Source: Nocardioides marinus
Lineage (GTDB): Bacteria; Pseudomonadota; Alphaproteobacteria; Rhodobacterales; Rhodobacteraceae
Length of the DNA stretch: 64,000 bases
Assembly: GCA_019801415.1 (NCBI GenBank)
Contig: JAHVJD010000007.1
Span: 157,544 to 221,543 of the forward strand
Direction: 5' to 3'
Shown here: piece after piece, positions 7,866 through 17,333 of the stretch
Numbering within the stretch: position 1 is the first letter of the stretch
Layout: each line of letters opens with the position of its first letter
Notes under the pieces: generated by a model
What the model saw: only the letters and a program-made list of their open reading frames with translations
Told to the model about the DNA's origin: nothing
Databases searched by the model: none
Position numbers and translations under genes: made by a program

Positions 7866-8221
7866 AATCCCTGCTTTATGTCGCCACCTGCCTGACCGTT
7901 CTGGCGTTGGCTTTCTGGGCCTACCGCGAGAATTACGCCACTCAGGAGGTGCTGAAGGAAACCCGCGCCCTGCGCCAGCAGATCGGTGCCGCCAAGGTGC
8001 GGCTGGGGGTGCTGCGGGCGGAATGGGCCTATCTCAACCGGCCGGAGCGGCTGCGGGACCTGGCCGAGCTGAACTTTGATCGCCTGGGGTTGCTGCCGCT
8101 GCGCCCGGACCAGTTTGGCCGGGTGGACGAGGTCTCCTACCCGGTGCCGCCTGAACTGGACCTCAGCAATGGCATCGAGGTCTCGGGCCTGAATGCCGCC
8201 GCCGCAGGAGGACACCCATGA
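7862..8221 (+). CDS. ftsL: Cell division protein FtsL
   Basis: This is a small 119-residue bitopic membrane protein. One N-terminal transmembrane helix (about residues 4-22, [17 protein letters not shown]) is followed by a periplasmic leucine-rich coiled-coil (about 28-65). The short C-terminal tail is Pro-rich. FtsL proteins diverge strongly in sequence; identification rests on size, topology and the fixed position between rsmH and ftsI. It is expected to form the FtsQLB complex. It overlaps both neighbours through ATGA junctions. Confidence 0.88.
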   Translation: MKSLLYVATCLTVLALAFWAYRENYATQEVLKETRALRQQIGAAKVRLGVLRAEWAYLNRPERLRDLAELNFDRLGLLPLRPDQFGRVDEVSYPVPPELDLSNGIEVSGLNAAAAGGHP

Positions 8222-10005
8222 TCCGCACTCCGCTGCGCCCGCTGGCCCGGATTCTGCACGCTCGCGCGGTGGGGGAGAACCCTGACCGGATCGAACAGGA
8301 AAACATCACCCTGCGCCACCAGGAGATGCAGGTGCAGGCCCGTCAGCGCTCCGAGGGGCGGCTTCTGGTCATGGGGGCGCTGTTCGTCTTTGCCTTCGCC
8401 ACCATCGGTGCCCGCATGGGCATCACCGCCTTGTCCGAACCGGCCGAGCCGGTCGCCAGCGTGCCGGGCAGTGCTATCGCCATGCAGCGCGCCGATATCG
8501 TCGACCGCAAGGGGCGCCTGCTGGCAACCAACTTCGAGACCCATTCGCTTTATGCGCAGCCGCCGCAGATGGTCGACCCCGTCGGGGCCGCCGAAAAGCT
8601 GGTGGAGATCTTCCCCGACCTTGATCGCGACGAGCTGATCGAGGATTTCACGGGGAAGCGCAAGTTTCTGTGGATAAAGAAGAAAATCAGCCCCGAGCAG
8701 CAGCAGGCGGTGCATGACATCGGCGACCCCGGCCTGCTGTTCGGCCCGCGCGAGATGCGGCTTTACCCCAATGGCAGCCTCGCCGCCCATGTGCTGGGCG
8801 GGGCCGGTTTCGGCAAGGAAGGCGTCAATGCCGCCGAGGTGATCGGCGTCGCCGGGGTGGAAAAGCAGTTCGACAGCTACCTGCGCGATCCCGCCAATGG
8901 CGGCAAGCCGTTGCAGCTGTCGCTGGATCTGACCGTGCAGGCGGCAGCCGAGCGGGTGCTCTACGGTGGCATGAAGTTGATGAACGCCAAGGGCGCCACC
9001 TCGATCCTGATGGATGTGCACACCGGCGAGGTGATCTCGGTGGTGTCGCTGCCGGATTTCGACCCGAACGACCGGCCGCGGCCGCCGACCTCGGGGTTTG
9101 ACCCCTCGGTCAGCCCGCTGTTCAACCGCGCGGTGCAGGGGGTGTACGAACTGGGCTCCGCCTTCAAGATCTTCACCGCCGCGCAGGCGGTCGACCTTGG
9201 CCTTGCGAACTCCGAGACCATGATCGACGCGTCCGGCCCGATGCGCATCGGCCGCTTTCCGATCGGCGAGTTCAACCACAAGAACTTTGGCGAGCTGAGC
9301 CTTGCGGATGTGATCGTCAACAGCTCCAACCGCGGCACCGGTCGCCTGGCGCTGCAGATCGGGGCCCTGCGCCAGCAGGACTTCCTGCGGGCGCTCGGCA
9401 TGTTCGAGCCGACCCCGATTGAAATCGCCGAAGCGGCAGGTGGCCGCCCGTTGACGCCGCGCAAGTGGGGAGATCTCAGCACCGTCACCATTTCCTATGG
9501 TCACGGCTTGTCCGCCAGCCCGATGCATCTAGCGGCGGGCTATGCGGCGATTGCCAATGGCGGGCGCTACGTGAAGCCGACGATTCTGCGCCAGGACGGG
9601 CCGCAGGAAGGTCAACGGGTGATGTCCGAGGAGGCCGCGCGCCAGTCCCGTGCCATGCTGCGCAAGGTGGTGACCAGCGGCACCGCCTCCTTTGCCGAGG
9701 TGCCCGGCTATCAGGTGGGCGGCAAGACCGGCACCGCCGACAAGCCCAAGCCGCAGGGCGGCTATTACGAGGACAAGGTGATCGCCACCTTTGCCGCGAT
9801 GTTCCCGGCCCATGACCCGAAATACGTTCTGGTGGTGACCCTGGATGAGCCGGAGGTGATCGCCCACGGCAAGCCGCGCCGCACCGCGGGCTGGACGGCG
9901 ACGCCGGTGGCGGCCGAGATGATCGGGCGGGTCGCACCTTTGCTCGGGCTGCGTCCGCAAGTTGAACCCATCGAGATGGCTGGTATAACCCTCACCTCGA
10001 ACTAG
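8218..10005 (+). CDS. ftsI: Septal peptidoglycan transpeptidase FtsI (PBP3)
   Basis: The 595-residue class B penicillin-binding protein crosslinks septal peptidoglycan with the FtsW glycosyltransferase. There is a cytoplasmic N-terminus and a single transmembrane helix around 48-70. A dimerisation/pedestal domain follows, then the transpeptidase domain with SAFK (active Ser314, Lys317), SSN (369-371) and KTG (503-505). The start overlaps the ftsL stop. It ends in TAG at 10003, and murE follows after 20 bases. Its length is normal. Confidence 0.96.
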   Translation: MIRTPLRPLARILHARAVGENPDRIEQENITLRHQEMQVQARQRSEGRLLVMGALFVFAFATIGARMGITALSEPAEPVASVPGSAIAMQRADIVDRKGRLLATNFETHSLYAQPPQMVDPVGAAEKLVEIFPDLDRDELIEDFTGKRKFLWIKKKISPEQQQAVHDIGDPGLLFGPREMRLYPNGSLAAHVLGGAGFGKEGVNAAEVIGVAGVEKQFDSYLRDPANGGKPLQLSLDLTVQAAAERVLYGGMKLMNAKGATSILMDVHTGEVISVVSLPDFDPNDRPRPPTSGFDPSVSPLFNRAVQGVYELGSAFKIFTAAQAVDLGLANSETMIDASGPMRIGRFPIGEFNHKNFGELSLADVIVNSSNRGTGRLALQIGALRQQDFLRALGMFEPTPIEIAEAAGGRPLTPRKWGDLSTVTISYGHGLSASPMHLAAGYAAIANGGRYVKPTILRQDGPQEGQRVMSEEAARQSRAMLRKVVTSGTASFAEVPGYQVGGKTGTADKPKPQGGYYEDKVIATFAAMFPAHDPKYVLVVTLDEPEVIAHGKPRRTAGWTATPVAAEMIGRVAPLLGLRPQVEPIEMAGITLTSN

Positions 10006-10025
10006 ACCTCGGTAGGGACCCGGCC

Positions 10026-11525
10026 ATGAGCAGCAGCAACAGTAGTACCCCGGAGCCGCAGCCGCTCAGCCAGCTGGGTCTGACGGCACGTGGCGGGGCG
10101 GATCCGCAGATCAGCGGCCTCGCGGTGGACAGCCGCGAGGTGCGGGCAGGTTACCTGTTCGCGGCCTTGCCCGGCAGCCAGGTTCACGGCGCCAAGTTCA
10201 TTCCCGCAGCGCTGGAGAAGGGCGCGGTCGCGGTGCTGACCGATGCCGCCGGAGCCGAGATCGCAGCGCGGGTGCTGGCCGACAGCCATGCCGCGCTGGT
10301 GGTGGTCGAGGACCCGCGCCAGACGCTGGCCTATGCCGCCGCGCTGTGGTTCGGCGGCCAGCCGCAGACGGTCGTCGCGGTGACCGGCACCAACGGCAAG
10401 ACCTCCGTTGCGACCTTTGTGCGCCAGATCTGGATGGAGCTGGGCCACCAGGCCGTCAACATGGGCACCACCGGCATCGAGGGCGCCTGGAGCTACCCGC
10501 TGGCCCATACCACGCCGGAGCCCATCACCCTGCACCGGGCTCTGGCCGCCGCTGCCGCCGAGGGCGTGACCCATGCCGCGATGGAGGCGTCATCACACGG
10601 GCTGGACCAGCGCCGTCTGGACGGGGTGCAGCTGGCGGCGGCGGGGTTTACCAATTTCACCCAGGATCACCTCGACTACCACGAGACCTTCGACGCCTAT
10701 TTCGCCGCCAAGGCCGGGCTGTTCCGTCGGGTGCTGCCGGACGAGGGCGTGGCGGTCATCAACATGGACGATCCCCGCGGTGCCGAGATGCGCGCGGTGG
10801 CGGCGGCGCGCGGCCAGGAGATCATCAGCGTCGGCCGCGGCCTTGGCGATCTCAGCCTGATGGGTCTGCGCTATGACGGCACCGGGCAGGACATGCGCTT
10901 TGCCTGGCATGACAAGCCGTACCAGGTGCGGCTGAACCTGATCGGCGGCTTTCAGGCGGAAAATATCCTGCTCGCCTGCGGGCTGGTGATTGCCGGCGGT
11001 GAAGACCCCGAACGGGTGTTCGAGACCCTGCCGCATCTGACCACCGTGCGCGGCCGGATGCAGCTGGCGGCCGAGCGCGACAATGGCTCGGCAGTGTTCG
11101 TGGATTACGCCCACACCCCGGATGCGGTGGCCAGCGCCATCAAGGCGCTGCGCCCGCATGTCCTGGGGCGCCTGATTGCCATCGTCGGCGCAGGCGGCGA
11201 CCGTGATACCTCGAAACGCCCCTTGATGGGGCAGGCGGCGCATGAGAACGCTGATGTGGTCATCGTGACGGATGACAACCCGCGCAGCGAGGACCCGGCG
11301 GCGATCCGCGCCGCGGTCAAGGCCGGTGCGCCCGATTGCATCGAGGTCGGCGACCGCGCCGAGGCGATCCTGCGTGGGGCGGATATGCTGGGGCCGGGTG
11401 ACGCGCTGATCATCTGCGGCAAGGGCCATGAGACCGGCCAGACCGTGGGTGACACGGTGCTGCCTTTTGATGACGTGGAACAGGCCAGCATCGCCGTGGC
11501 CGCATTGGACGGGAGGCTGGCATGA
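10026..11525 (+). CDS. murE: UDP-MurNAc-tripeptide synthetase MurE
   Basis: MurE has 499 residues and adds the third amino acid to UDP-MurNAc-L-Ala-D-Glu in the cytoplasm. The Mur-ligase ATP loop is GTNGKT (121-126). The C-terminal motif DNPRSED (417-423) is the Arg-containing signature of enzymes that use meso-diaminopimelate. AGGGACC precedes the ATG at 10026. The terminal ATGA overlaps murF, so the two are probably coupled. Confidence 0.95.
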   Translation: MSSSNSSTPEPQPLSQLGLTARGGADPQISGLAVDSREVRAGYLFAALPGSQVHGAKFIPAALEKGAVAVLTDAAGAEIAARVLADSHAALVVVEDPRQTLAYAAALWFGGQPQTVVAVTGTNGKTSVATFVRQIWMELGHQAVNMGTTGIEGAWSYPLAHTTPEPITLHRALAAAAAEGVTHAAMEASSHGLDQRRLDGVQLAAAGFTNFTQDHLDYHETFDAYFAAKAGLFRRVLPDEGVAVINMDDPRGAEMRAVAAARGQEIISVGRGLGDLSLMGLRYDGTGQDMRFAWHDKPYQVRLNLIGGFQAENILLACGLVIAGGEDPERVFETLPHLTTVRGRMQLAAERDNGSAVFVDYAHTPDAVASAIKALRPHVLGRLIAIVGAGGDRDTSKRPLMGQAAHENADVVIVTDDNPRSEDPAAIRAAVKAGAPDCIEVGDRAEAILRGADMLGPGDALIICGKGHETGQTVGDTVLPFDDVEQASIAVAALDGRLA

Positions 11526-12928
11526 GCCTGTGGACCGCAGCTGAGGCCGCCGCCGCAACCGGCGGGCAGGCGCAAGGTGACTGGCAGGTCTCTGGCTTGT
11601 CGATCGACTCCCGCACCATCCAGCCCGGTGATCTGTTCGTGGCGCTGACCGCGGCGCGCGACGGGCATGATTTTGTCGCGCAGGCGCTGGAGAAGGGCGC
11701 CGTGGCGGCGCTGGTTTCGCGCGTGCCGGACGGCGTGTCGGCGGAGGCGCCGCTGCTGATCGTCGAGGACGTGCAAAAGGGGCTGGAGGCTCTGGGCCGC
11801 GCCGCGCGGGCGCGCACGCAGGCACGGGTGGTGGCGGTCACCGGCTCGGTCGGCAAGACCTCGACCAAGGAGATGCTGGCGCGGATGCTGTCCGATCAGG
11901 GCCGCACCCATGCGGCGGTGGCCAGTTACAACAACCACTGGGGAGTGCCGCTGACGCTGGCGCGGATGCCGCGGGACACCGATTATGCGGTGATCGAGAT
12001 CGGCATGAACCACCCCGGCGAGATCGCGCCGCTGTCGAAACAGGCCCGTCCGCACGTGGCAATGGTCACCACCGTGGCGGCGGTACACCTGGAGGCCTTT
12101 GACGACGTGGCGGGCATCGCCCGCGAGAAGGCCGCCATCATGGAAGGGCTGGAGCCGGGTGGCGTGGCGGTGCTGAATGCCGATATCGCCGAGGCGCCCG
12201 TGCTGGCAAGGGTGGCGGCGGATCTGGGCGCCGAGGCCCGCTGGTTCGGTGAGACGGCGGCGGCGTATCAACTGCGCTCGGCGGCGATCAAGGGGGCGGA
12301 AACCCTTGCCCAGGTCACGGTTTCGGGGCGCGAGATCGATCTGCATATCCAGTCACTTGGCGCGCATTTTGCGATGAACGCCCTGGGCGCGCTGGCATGC
12401 GTCGAGGCGCTGGGGGGTGATGTCGAAAAGGCCGCGCGCAGCCTGTCGCTGTGGTCGCCTGTCAAAGGCCGCGGCGTACGCGAGACGATCCGGCTGGACG
12501 GCGGCGCGGTTACCCTGCTGGACGACAGCTACAACGCCAACCCGACCTCGGTCGCGGCGGCGCTGGCGGTGCTGGCGGCGACGCCGGTGCAGGGCGGCGG
12601 GCGCAAGCTGGCCTGGCTCGGCGACATGAAGGAACTGGGCGCGCAGGAGTTGGCGCTGCATGCGGATCTGGCGCAGCTGGACGCGGTGCGGGATATCGAC
12701 CGGATTCACTGCATCGGCCCCTTGATGCGGGCGCTGCATGATGCGCTGCCCGCGGACAAGCGGGGCGGCTGGTACGCGACCAGCGCCGAGGCGGTGCCCG
12801 CGTTGCAGGACAGCATCGCGGCGGGCGATATCGTGCTGGCCAAGGGGTCATTGAGCATGGCGCTGGCCAAGATCGTTGACGGCATCCGCGAAATGGGCCA
12901 ATCCGGCCGCAATTCTGAAAAACCGTAA
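11522..12928 (+). CDS. murF: UDP-MurNAc-tripeptide-D-Ala-D-Ala ligase MurF
   Basis: MurF (468 residues) joins D-Ala-D-Ala to the UDP-MurNAc tripeptide. The P-loop is [12 protein letters not shown] (G108-T113), and [16 protein letters not shown] and [10 protein letters not shown] are family hallmarks. It overlaps the murE stop by 4 bases, with mraY starting 19 bases after it. Length and domain order are normal. Confidence 0.95.
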   Translation: MSLWTAAEAAAATGGQAQGDWQVSGLSIDSRTIQPGDLFVALTAARDGHDFVAQALEKGAVAALVSRVPDGVSAEAPLLIVEDVQKGLEALGRAARARTQARVVAVTGSVGKTSTKEMLARMLSDQGRTHAAVASYNNHWGVPLTLARMPRDTDYAVIEIGMNHPGEIAPLSKQARPHVAMVTTVAAVHLEAFDDVAGIAREKAAIMEGLEPGGVAVLNADIAEAPVLARVAADLGAEARWFGETAAAYQLRSAAIKGAETLAQVTVSGREIDLHIQSLGAHFAMNALGALACVEALGGDVEKAARSLSLWSPVKGRGVRETIRLDGGAVTLLDDSYNANPTSVAAALAVLAATPVQGGGRKLAWLGDMKELGAQELALHADLAQLDAVRDIDRIHCIGPLMRALHDALPADKRGGWYATSAEAVPALQDSIAAGDIVLAKGSLSMALAKIVDGIREMGQSGRNSEKP

Positions 12929-12947
12929 GGATCGGGGGACGGGCCGC

Positions 12948-14030
12948 ATGCTCTATTGGCTGACCGCTTTGTCGGACGGGGGAGATTTCTTCAACCTCTT
13001 CCGCTATATCACATTCCGCGCAGGCGGCGCCTTTCTGACCGCGCTGATCTTTGGCTTTCTGTTTGGCAAGCCGCTGATCAACGTGCTGCGCAAGCGCCAG
13101 GGCAAGGGGCAGCCGATCCGCGACGACGGGCCGGAGGCGCATCTGTCGAAGGCGGGTACGCCCACCATGGGCGGGCTGCTGATCGTCGGCGCGCTGCTGA
13201 CCGCGACCCTGATCTGGGCGCGCTGGGACAACCCCTTTGTCTGGATGGTGCTGTTCGTGACGCTGGCCTATGGCCTGATCGGCTTTGCCGATGACTATGC
13301 CAAGGTGTCGAAACAGAACACCAAGGGGGTGCCGGGCAAGGTGCGGCTGCTGCTGGGCGTGCTGATCGCCGTCACCGCAGCGCTGTGGGCGGCGGCCTAT
13401 CACCCGGCGCCGCTGCAGAATCAGCTGGCGCTGCCGGTGTTCAAGGACACGCTCATCAACCTTGGCATCTTCTACGTGCCGTTTGCGATCTGCGTCATCG
13501 TCGGCTCGGCCAATGCGGTGAACCTGACCGACGGTCTGGACGGGCTGGCGATCATGCCGTCGATGATTGCGGCCGGGACGCTGGGCGTCATCGCCTATGC
13601 GGTGGGGCGCGTCGACTTTACCGAGTATCTGGACGTGCATTACGTGCCGGGCACCGGTGAAATCCTGATCTTCACCTCGGCGCTGTTCGGCGCGGGCCTG
13701 GGCTTCCTTTGGTACAACGCGCCGCCTGCGGCGGTGTTCATGGGCGACACCGGCTCGCTGGCACTGGGCGGTGCGCTGGGGGCGATCGCGGTGGCCACCA
13801 AGCACGAGCTGGTGCTGGCGATCGTCGGCGGTCTGTTCGTGGTCGAGGCGCTGTCGGTGATCATCCAGGTGCTGTATTACAAGCGCACCGGGCGGCGGGT
13901 CTTCCTGATGGCGCCGATTCACCACCACTACGAGAAGAAAGGCTGGGCCGAACCCACCATCGTGATCCGCTTCTGGATCATCTCGCTGATCCTGGCGATG
14001 ATCGGTCTGGCGACGCTGAAGGTGCGCTGA
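12948..14030 (+). CDS. mraY: Phospho-MurNAc-pentapeptide transferase MraY
   Basis: MraY (360 residues, about ten transmembrane helices) transfers phospho-MurNAc-pentapeptide to undecaprenyl phosphate and forms lipid I. Conserved motifs: [18 protein letters not shown] near the N-terminus, [31 protein letters not shown] and PIHHHYE. The start [12 protein letters not shown] at 12948 is preceded by GGGGGA; the frame runs upstream into murF without a family-like start. A strong terminator follows. Confidence 0.95.
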   Translation: MLYWLTALSDGGDFFNLFRYITFRAGGAFLTALIFGFLFGKPLINVLRKRQGKGQPIRDDGPEAHLSKAGTPTMGGLLIVGALLTATLIWARWDNPFVWMVLFVTLAYGLIGFADDYAKVSKQNTKGVPGKVRLLLGVLIAVTAALWAAAYHPAPLQNQLALPVFKDTLINLGIFYVPFAICVIVGSANAVNLTDGLDGLAIMPSMIAAGTLGVIAYAVGRVDFTEYLDVHYVPGTGEILIFTSALFGAGLGFLWYNAPPAAVFMGDTGSLALGGALGAIAVATKHELVLAIVGGLFVVEALSVIIQVLYYKRTGRRVFLMAPIHHHYEKKGWAEPTIVIRFWIISLILAMIGLATLKVR

Positions 14031-14088
14031 GCCGCGCCGCTTTGCAGCCCGGCCAAGGCGGCGGGGCTGTCCTGTCTGCTTTCATGGC

Positions 14089-14122
14089 AACCGCGCCGGG
14101 CTCATGCTGGGCGCGGTTTTGT
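14089..14122 (+). terminator. Rho-independent terminator after mraY
   Basis: A perfect 9-bp stem AACCGCGCC/GGCGCGGTT (14089-14097/14110-14118) with a 12-base loop runs into TTTTGTTTTG. It ends the first dcw transcription unit (mraZ to mraY), so murD and later genes need a new promoter. Confidence 0.85.
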
Positions 14123-14480
14123 TTTGCAAGGAAGGCGGCGCCGCCAAAGGGCGGAGCATCGGATGACCGGTGTCAGCGGTCATGTCCGTCTATCGGCCTG
14201 TTGCGGACCCGCCCTGCACCCAATGAGGAGGTGGTCTGAGGGGGCCGGTCTCCTGGTCTTCTCGTTGCAACGCGTTGACCCTAGAGCGGGCGGGTGAAGA
14301 TCGCGTGAGGGCAGCGTGCGCCGGGTGCGCAACACCTGTGTCCTGGGTCGGTGCCCGTCCGCGGGCGGACGCAAAGGGCCCGCCCATGGGGGCGGACGGG
14401 CGCTGCCCTGATGGCTTGCAAATCTCCATCGCTGCGGTACAGGGTACGGCGCAAAGAGTGATCGTGCGAAAGGGCAAGCG
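14123..14480 (+). promoter_or_regulatory. Gap between mraY terminator and murD
   Basis: The gap has no recognisable gene. It holds a GC-rich structured element: outer arms GCCCGTCCGC/GCGGACGGGC (14353-14362/14392-14401) and, alternatively, the inner palindrome GTCCGC-GG-GCGGAC (14357-14370), so two competing folds are possible. The promoter of murD must lie here or further down. A short open frame ending at the murD start (14275-14484) lacks a ribosome site and any similarity that I recognise. Confidence 0.4.
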
Positions 14481-15878
14481 ATGATCCCGGTCAGAGGTTT
14501 TGAAGGCGCAAACGTGGCGGTGCTAGGGCTGGGGCGCTCGGGCCTGGCAACGGCGCGGGCCTTGCGGGCGGGCGGCGCAGAGGCGATCTGCTGGGACGAC
14601 AACCTGGCGGCACGCGAGGCGGCCGAGGCCGAGGGCTTCACCTGTCGCGACCTGCACAAGTCGGGCGCCTTCGACGAGATCGCCGTCCTGGTGACGTCGC
14701 CCGGTATTCCGCATCTCTACCCCAAGCCCAACCCGGTGATCCGGGCGGCCCTCGCGGCAGGGGTGCCGGTGGACAATGACATCGGCCTGTTCTTCCGCTC
14801 CTTTGCGGATGCCGAGTGGCAGATGCACGACCAGCCGCCGCGGGTGGTGGCGGTGACCGGGTCAAACGGCAAATCGACCACGGTGGCGCTGCTGCACCAT
14901 ATCCTGCAGGAGGCGGGCCGCGAGAGCCAGCTGGCGGGCAATATCGGTCGCGGCGTGCTGGACATCGACCCGCCGGGCAATGGCGGCGTGGTGGTGCTGG
15001 AGCTGTCGAGCTATCAGACCGAGCTGGCGCGGGCGCTGACCCCGGATGTGGCGGTCTTCACCAACCTCAGCCCCGATCACCTCGACCGGCACGGCGGCAT
15101 GGGCGGATATTTCGCCGCCAAGCGCCGCCTGTTTGCCGAGGGCGGTCCCGACCGCGCGGTGATCGGTGTCGACGAGGACGAGGGGCTGTTCCTGGCCGGG
15201 CAGCTCTCCGAAAGCCTGAGCGATGACCGGGTGATCCGTATCTCGGCCGCGCAGAAGCTGACCGGGCCGGGCTGGCAGGTGTTTGCCCGCAAGGGGTTCT
15301 TGTCGGAGTATCGCAAGGGGCGGCAGGCGGCCTCGATCGATCTGCGCGAGATGCAGGGGCTGCCGGGGGCGCATAACCATCAGAACGCCTGTGCGGCCTA
15401 TGCAGCGGCGCGCACGCTGGGGCTGGCGCCGCGGCTGATCGGCGATGCGATGGCGACCTTTCCCGGCCTGCCGCATCGCAGCCAGACCATCGCCGAGGCG
15501 GCGGGCGTGCGCTATGTCAATGACAGCAAGGCGACCAATGTCGACAGCGCTGCCAAGGCGCTGAGCGCGTTCAGGAACATCCGCTGGATCTGTGGTGGGC
15601 TGGAGAAGGACGGCGGCCTCGACGGGCTGGCGGGGCAGACCTCGAATGTGACCAAGGCCTATGTGATCGGGCGCGAGGCGGCCGGTTTTGCCATGCAGCT
15701 GGACGTGGAGGCCGAGGTCTGCACCACCATGGCTACCGCGGTGGAGCGGGCGATGGCCGAGGCGCAGCCGGGCGACACGGTTCTGCTGGCCCCGGCCGCG
15801 GCCAGCTTTGACCAGTATGACAATTTCGAACAGCGCGGCGAGGATTTCATCGCGCAGGTGCGCGGGCGTCTCGGCTAG
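14481..15878 (+). CDS. murD: UDP-MurNAc-L-alanine:D-glutamate ligase MurD
   Basis: MurD (465 residues) adds D-Glu to UDP-MurNAc-L-Ala. The N-terminal Rossmann-like domain begins [17 protein letters not shown]. The ATP loop TGSNGKST (G127-S132) and [12 protein letters not shown] are visible. The C-terminal region has VNDSKATN and GGLEKDG. The ATG at 14481 follows AGGGCAAG. The downstream neighbour is on the opposite strand, which breaks the usual murD-ftsW junction. Confidence 0.95.
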   Translation: MIPVRGFEGANVAVLGLGRSGLATARALRAGGAEAICWDDNLAAREAAEAEGFTCRDLHKSGAFDEIAVLVTSPGIPHLYPKPNPVIRAALAAGVPVDNDIGLFFRSFADAEWQMHDQPPRVVAVTGSNGKSTTVALLHHILQEAGRESQLAGNIGRGVLDIDPPGNGGVVVLELSSYQTELARALTPDVAVFTNLSPDHLDRHGGMGGYFAAKRRLFAEGGPDRAVIGVDEDEGLFLAGQLSESLSDDRVIRISAAQKLTGPGWQVFARKGFLSEYRKGRQAASIDLREMQGLPGAHNHQNACAAYAAARTLGLAPRLIGDAMATFPGLPHRSQTIAEAAGVRYVNDSKATNVDSAAKALSAFRNIRWICGGLEKDGGLDGLAGQTSNVTKAYVIGREAAGFAMQLDVEAEVCTTMATAVERAMAEAQPGDTVLLAPAAASFDQYDNFEQRGEDFIAQVRGRLG

Positions 15879-15922
15879 AAGGCGCGGCGCAGGTTCCGCG
15901 TGAGGTCGATCCGGGGGGATCT

Positions 15923-15958
15923 GGGCCGATCCGGGCGGACACCGCGCGGAATCGGCCC
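15923..15958. terminator. Shared hairpin between convergent murD and flavoprotein gene
   Basis: An 8-bp stem GGGCCGAT/ATCGGCCC (15923-15930/15951-15958) lies between the murD stop and the end of the minus-strand gene. There is no T-run on either side, so use as a terminator is only suggested by position. Confidence 0.4.
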
Positions 15959-15968
15959 CTGTGAAGGA

Positions 15969-17150
15969 TCAGCCGGTGGCGGCAATCGCGGTGCCGGCAG
16001 CGAAACCGGACGACCAGGCCCACTGGAAGTTGTAGCCGCCCAGCCAGCCGGTCACATCGACGGCTTCGCCGATGGCGTAGAGACCGGGCACGGATTTGGC
16101 TTCCATCGTCTTGGAGGACAGCGCATCGGTGTCGATGCCGCCCAGCGTCACCTCTGCCGTGCGGTAGCCCTCGGTGCCTGCGGGCAGCAATTGCCAGTTC
16201 TCGAGCGACTCGCAGAGGGCCCGCAGCGCGGCATCGGACTGGTCGGCCAGTCGCCCCTTGAGCGCCAGCACCGGTGTCAGGAAGTCCACCAGCTTGGCGG
16301 GCAGGTGGCGCGACAGTTCGGTGGTCAGATCGCGGCCACCCCCGGCCTGGCGCTGTTCGCGCAGGCGGTCGAACAGCGGTGTGTCGGGAATCAGGTTGAC
16401 GGTGATCGCCTCGCCCTCGCGCCAGTAGGACGACAGTTGCAGCACCGACGGCCCGGAGAGGCCGCGGTGGGTGAACAGCAGCGCCTCGTCAAAGGAGGTG
16501 CGGTCGTTCGAGAGCCGCGCGGGCAGGGCAACCCCGGCCAGCGGCTTGAAGCGGCCATCGGGAAAGGTGAAGGGCACCAGCGCCGGACGGGTTTCGGTGA
16601 GCGGCAGTTCGAACTGGCGGGCGAGATCATAGGCCAGCCCGGTGGCGCCCATCTTGGGGATCGATTTGCCGCCCGTGGCCAGCACCAGATTGCGGCAGGA
16701 AACCGCCTGGCGCCTGCCCTCGCGCAGCAGGGTGACGCGAAATCCATTGGCGGTGCGCTCGACGCTCTCGACCAAGGTCTGCAGCCAGAGGTCCGCCCCG
16801 GCGGCGCGCAGTTCATCCACCAGAAGGGCGATGATCTGCTTGGCCGAGCCGTCGCAGAACAGCTGCCCCAGGGTCTTTTCGTGCCAGGCGATGCCGTGGC
16901 GGCTGACCAGCTCGATGAAGTCCCACTGGGTGTAGCGCGCCAGCGCCGATTTGCAGAAATGCGGGTTCTGCGACAGGTAGTTGGCGGGCCCGGCATACAT
17001 GTTGGTGAAGTTGCAGCGGCCACCGCCGGAGATGCGAATCTTCTCGCCCGGCGCCTTGGCGTGGTCGATCACCAGCGTGCTGCCGCCGGCATGGCGCGCG
17101 CACATCATGCCGGCCGCGCCGGCGCCGAGAATCAGGGTTCTTATCTGCAT
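15969..17150 (-). CDS. HI0933/YhiN-family FAD-dependent oxidoreductase
   Basis: The product is 393 residues. The N-terminal dinucleotide-binding motif is LILGAGAAGMMCA, followed by EKIRISGGGRCNFTN, a hallmark of the HI0933 (BaiN/YhiN-like) flavoprotein family. LVLATGGKSIPKMGATG and the C-terminal GLYAIGEAVDVTGWLGGYNFQWAWSSG complete the FAD site. The reaction is unknown for most members; they are predicted cytosolic NAD(P)/FAD oxidoreductases. The start at 17150 gives the family N-terminus, but an ATG at 17159 is possible and neither has a strong ribosome site. The gene lies antisense inside the dcw cluster. Confidence 0.88.
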   Translation of the reverse strand: MQIRTLILGAGAAGMMCARHAGGSTLVIDHAKAPGEKIRISGGGRCNFTNMYAGPANYLSQNPHFCKSALARYTQWDFIELVSRHGIAWHEKTLGQLFCDGSAKQIIALLVDELRAAGADLWLQTLVESVERTANGFRVTLLREGRRQAVSCRNLVLATGGKSIPKMGATGLAYDLARQFELPLTETRPALVPFTFPDGRFKPLAGVALPARLSNDRTSFDEALLFTHRGLSGPSVLQLSSYWREGEAITVNLIPDTPLFDRLREQRQAGGGRDLTTELSRHLPAKLVDFLTPVLALKGRLADQSDAALRALCESLENWQLLPAGTEGYRTAEVTLGGIDTDALSSKTMEAKSVPGLYAIGEAVDVTGWLGGYNFQWAWSSGFAAGTAIAATG

Positions 17151-17333
17151 GGCGCGCATCGACCACGGATGCGGCAACGGCGCAAGCTGCCATGTGCGAA
17201 AACCCGCGCAACAGAAGGTAAAGCGGGTGGCAAAAAATACTCTTTCGGGTTAGCATTCCTGCAACAGACCCCGAAAACGGGGCAGGGCAGGCCCCGCATG
17301 GGGCACAACGAGGCATATAGTGGCGGTATTCCC

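Noticed and set aside
14275..14484. 69-codon frame overlapping the murD start
   Set aside because: TTG start without a ribosome site, composition typical of random GC-rich sequence, and it spans an RNA hairpin.
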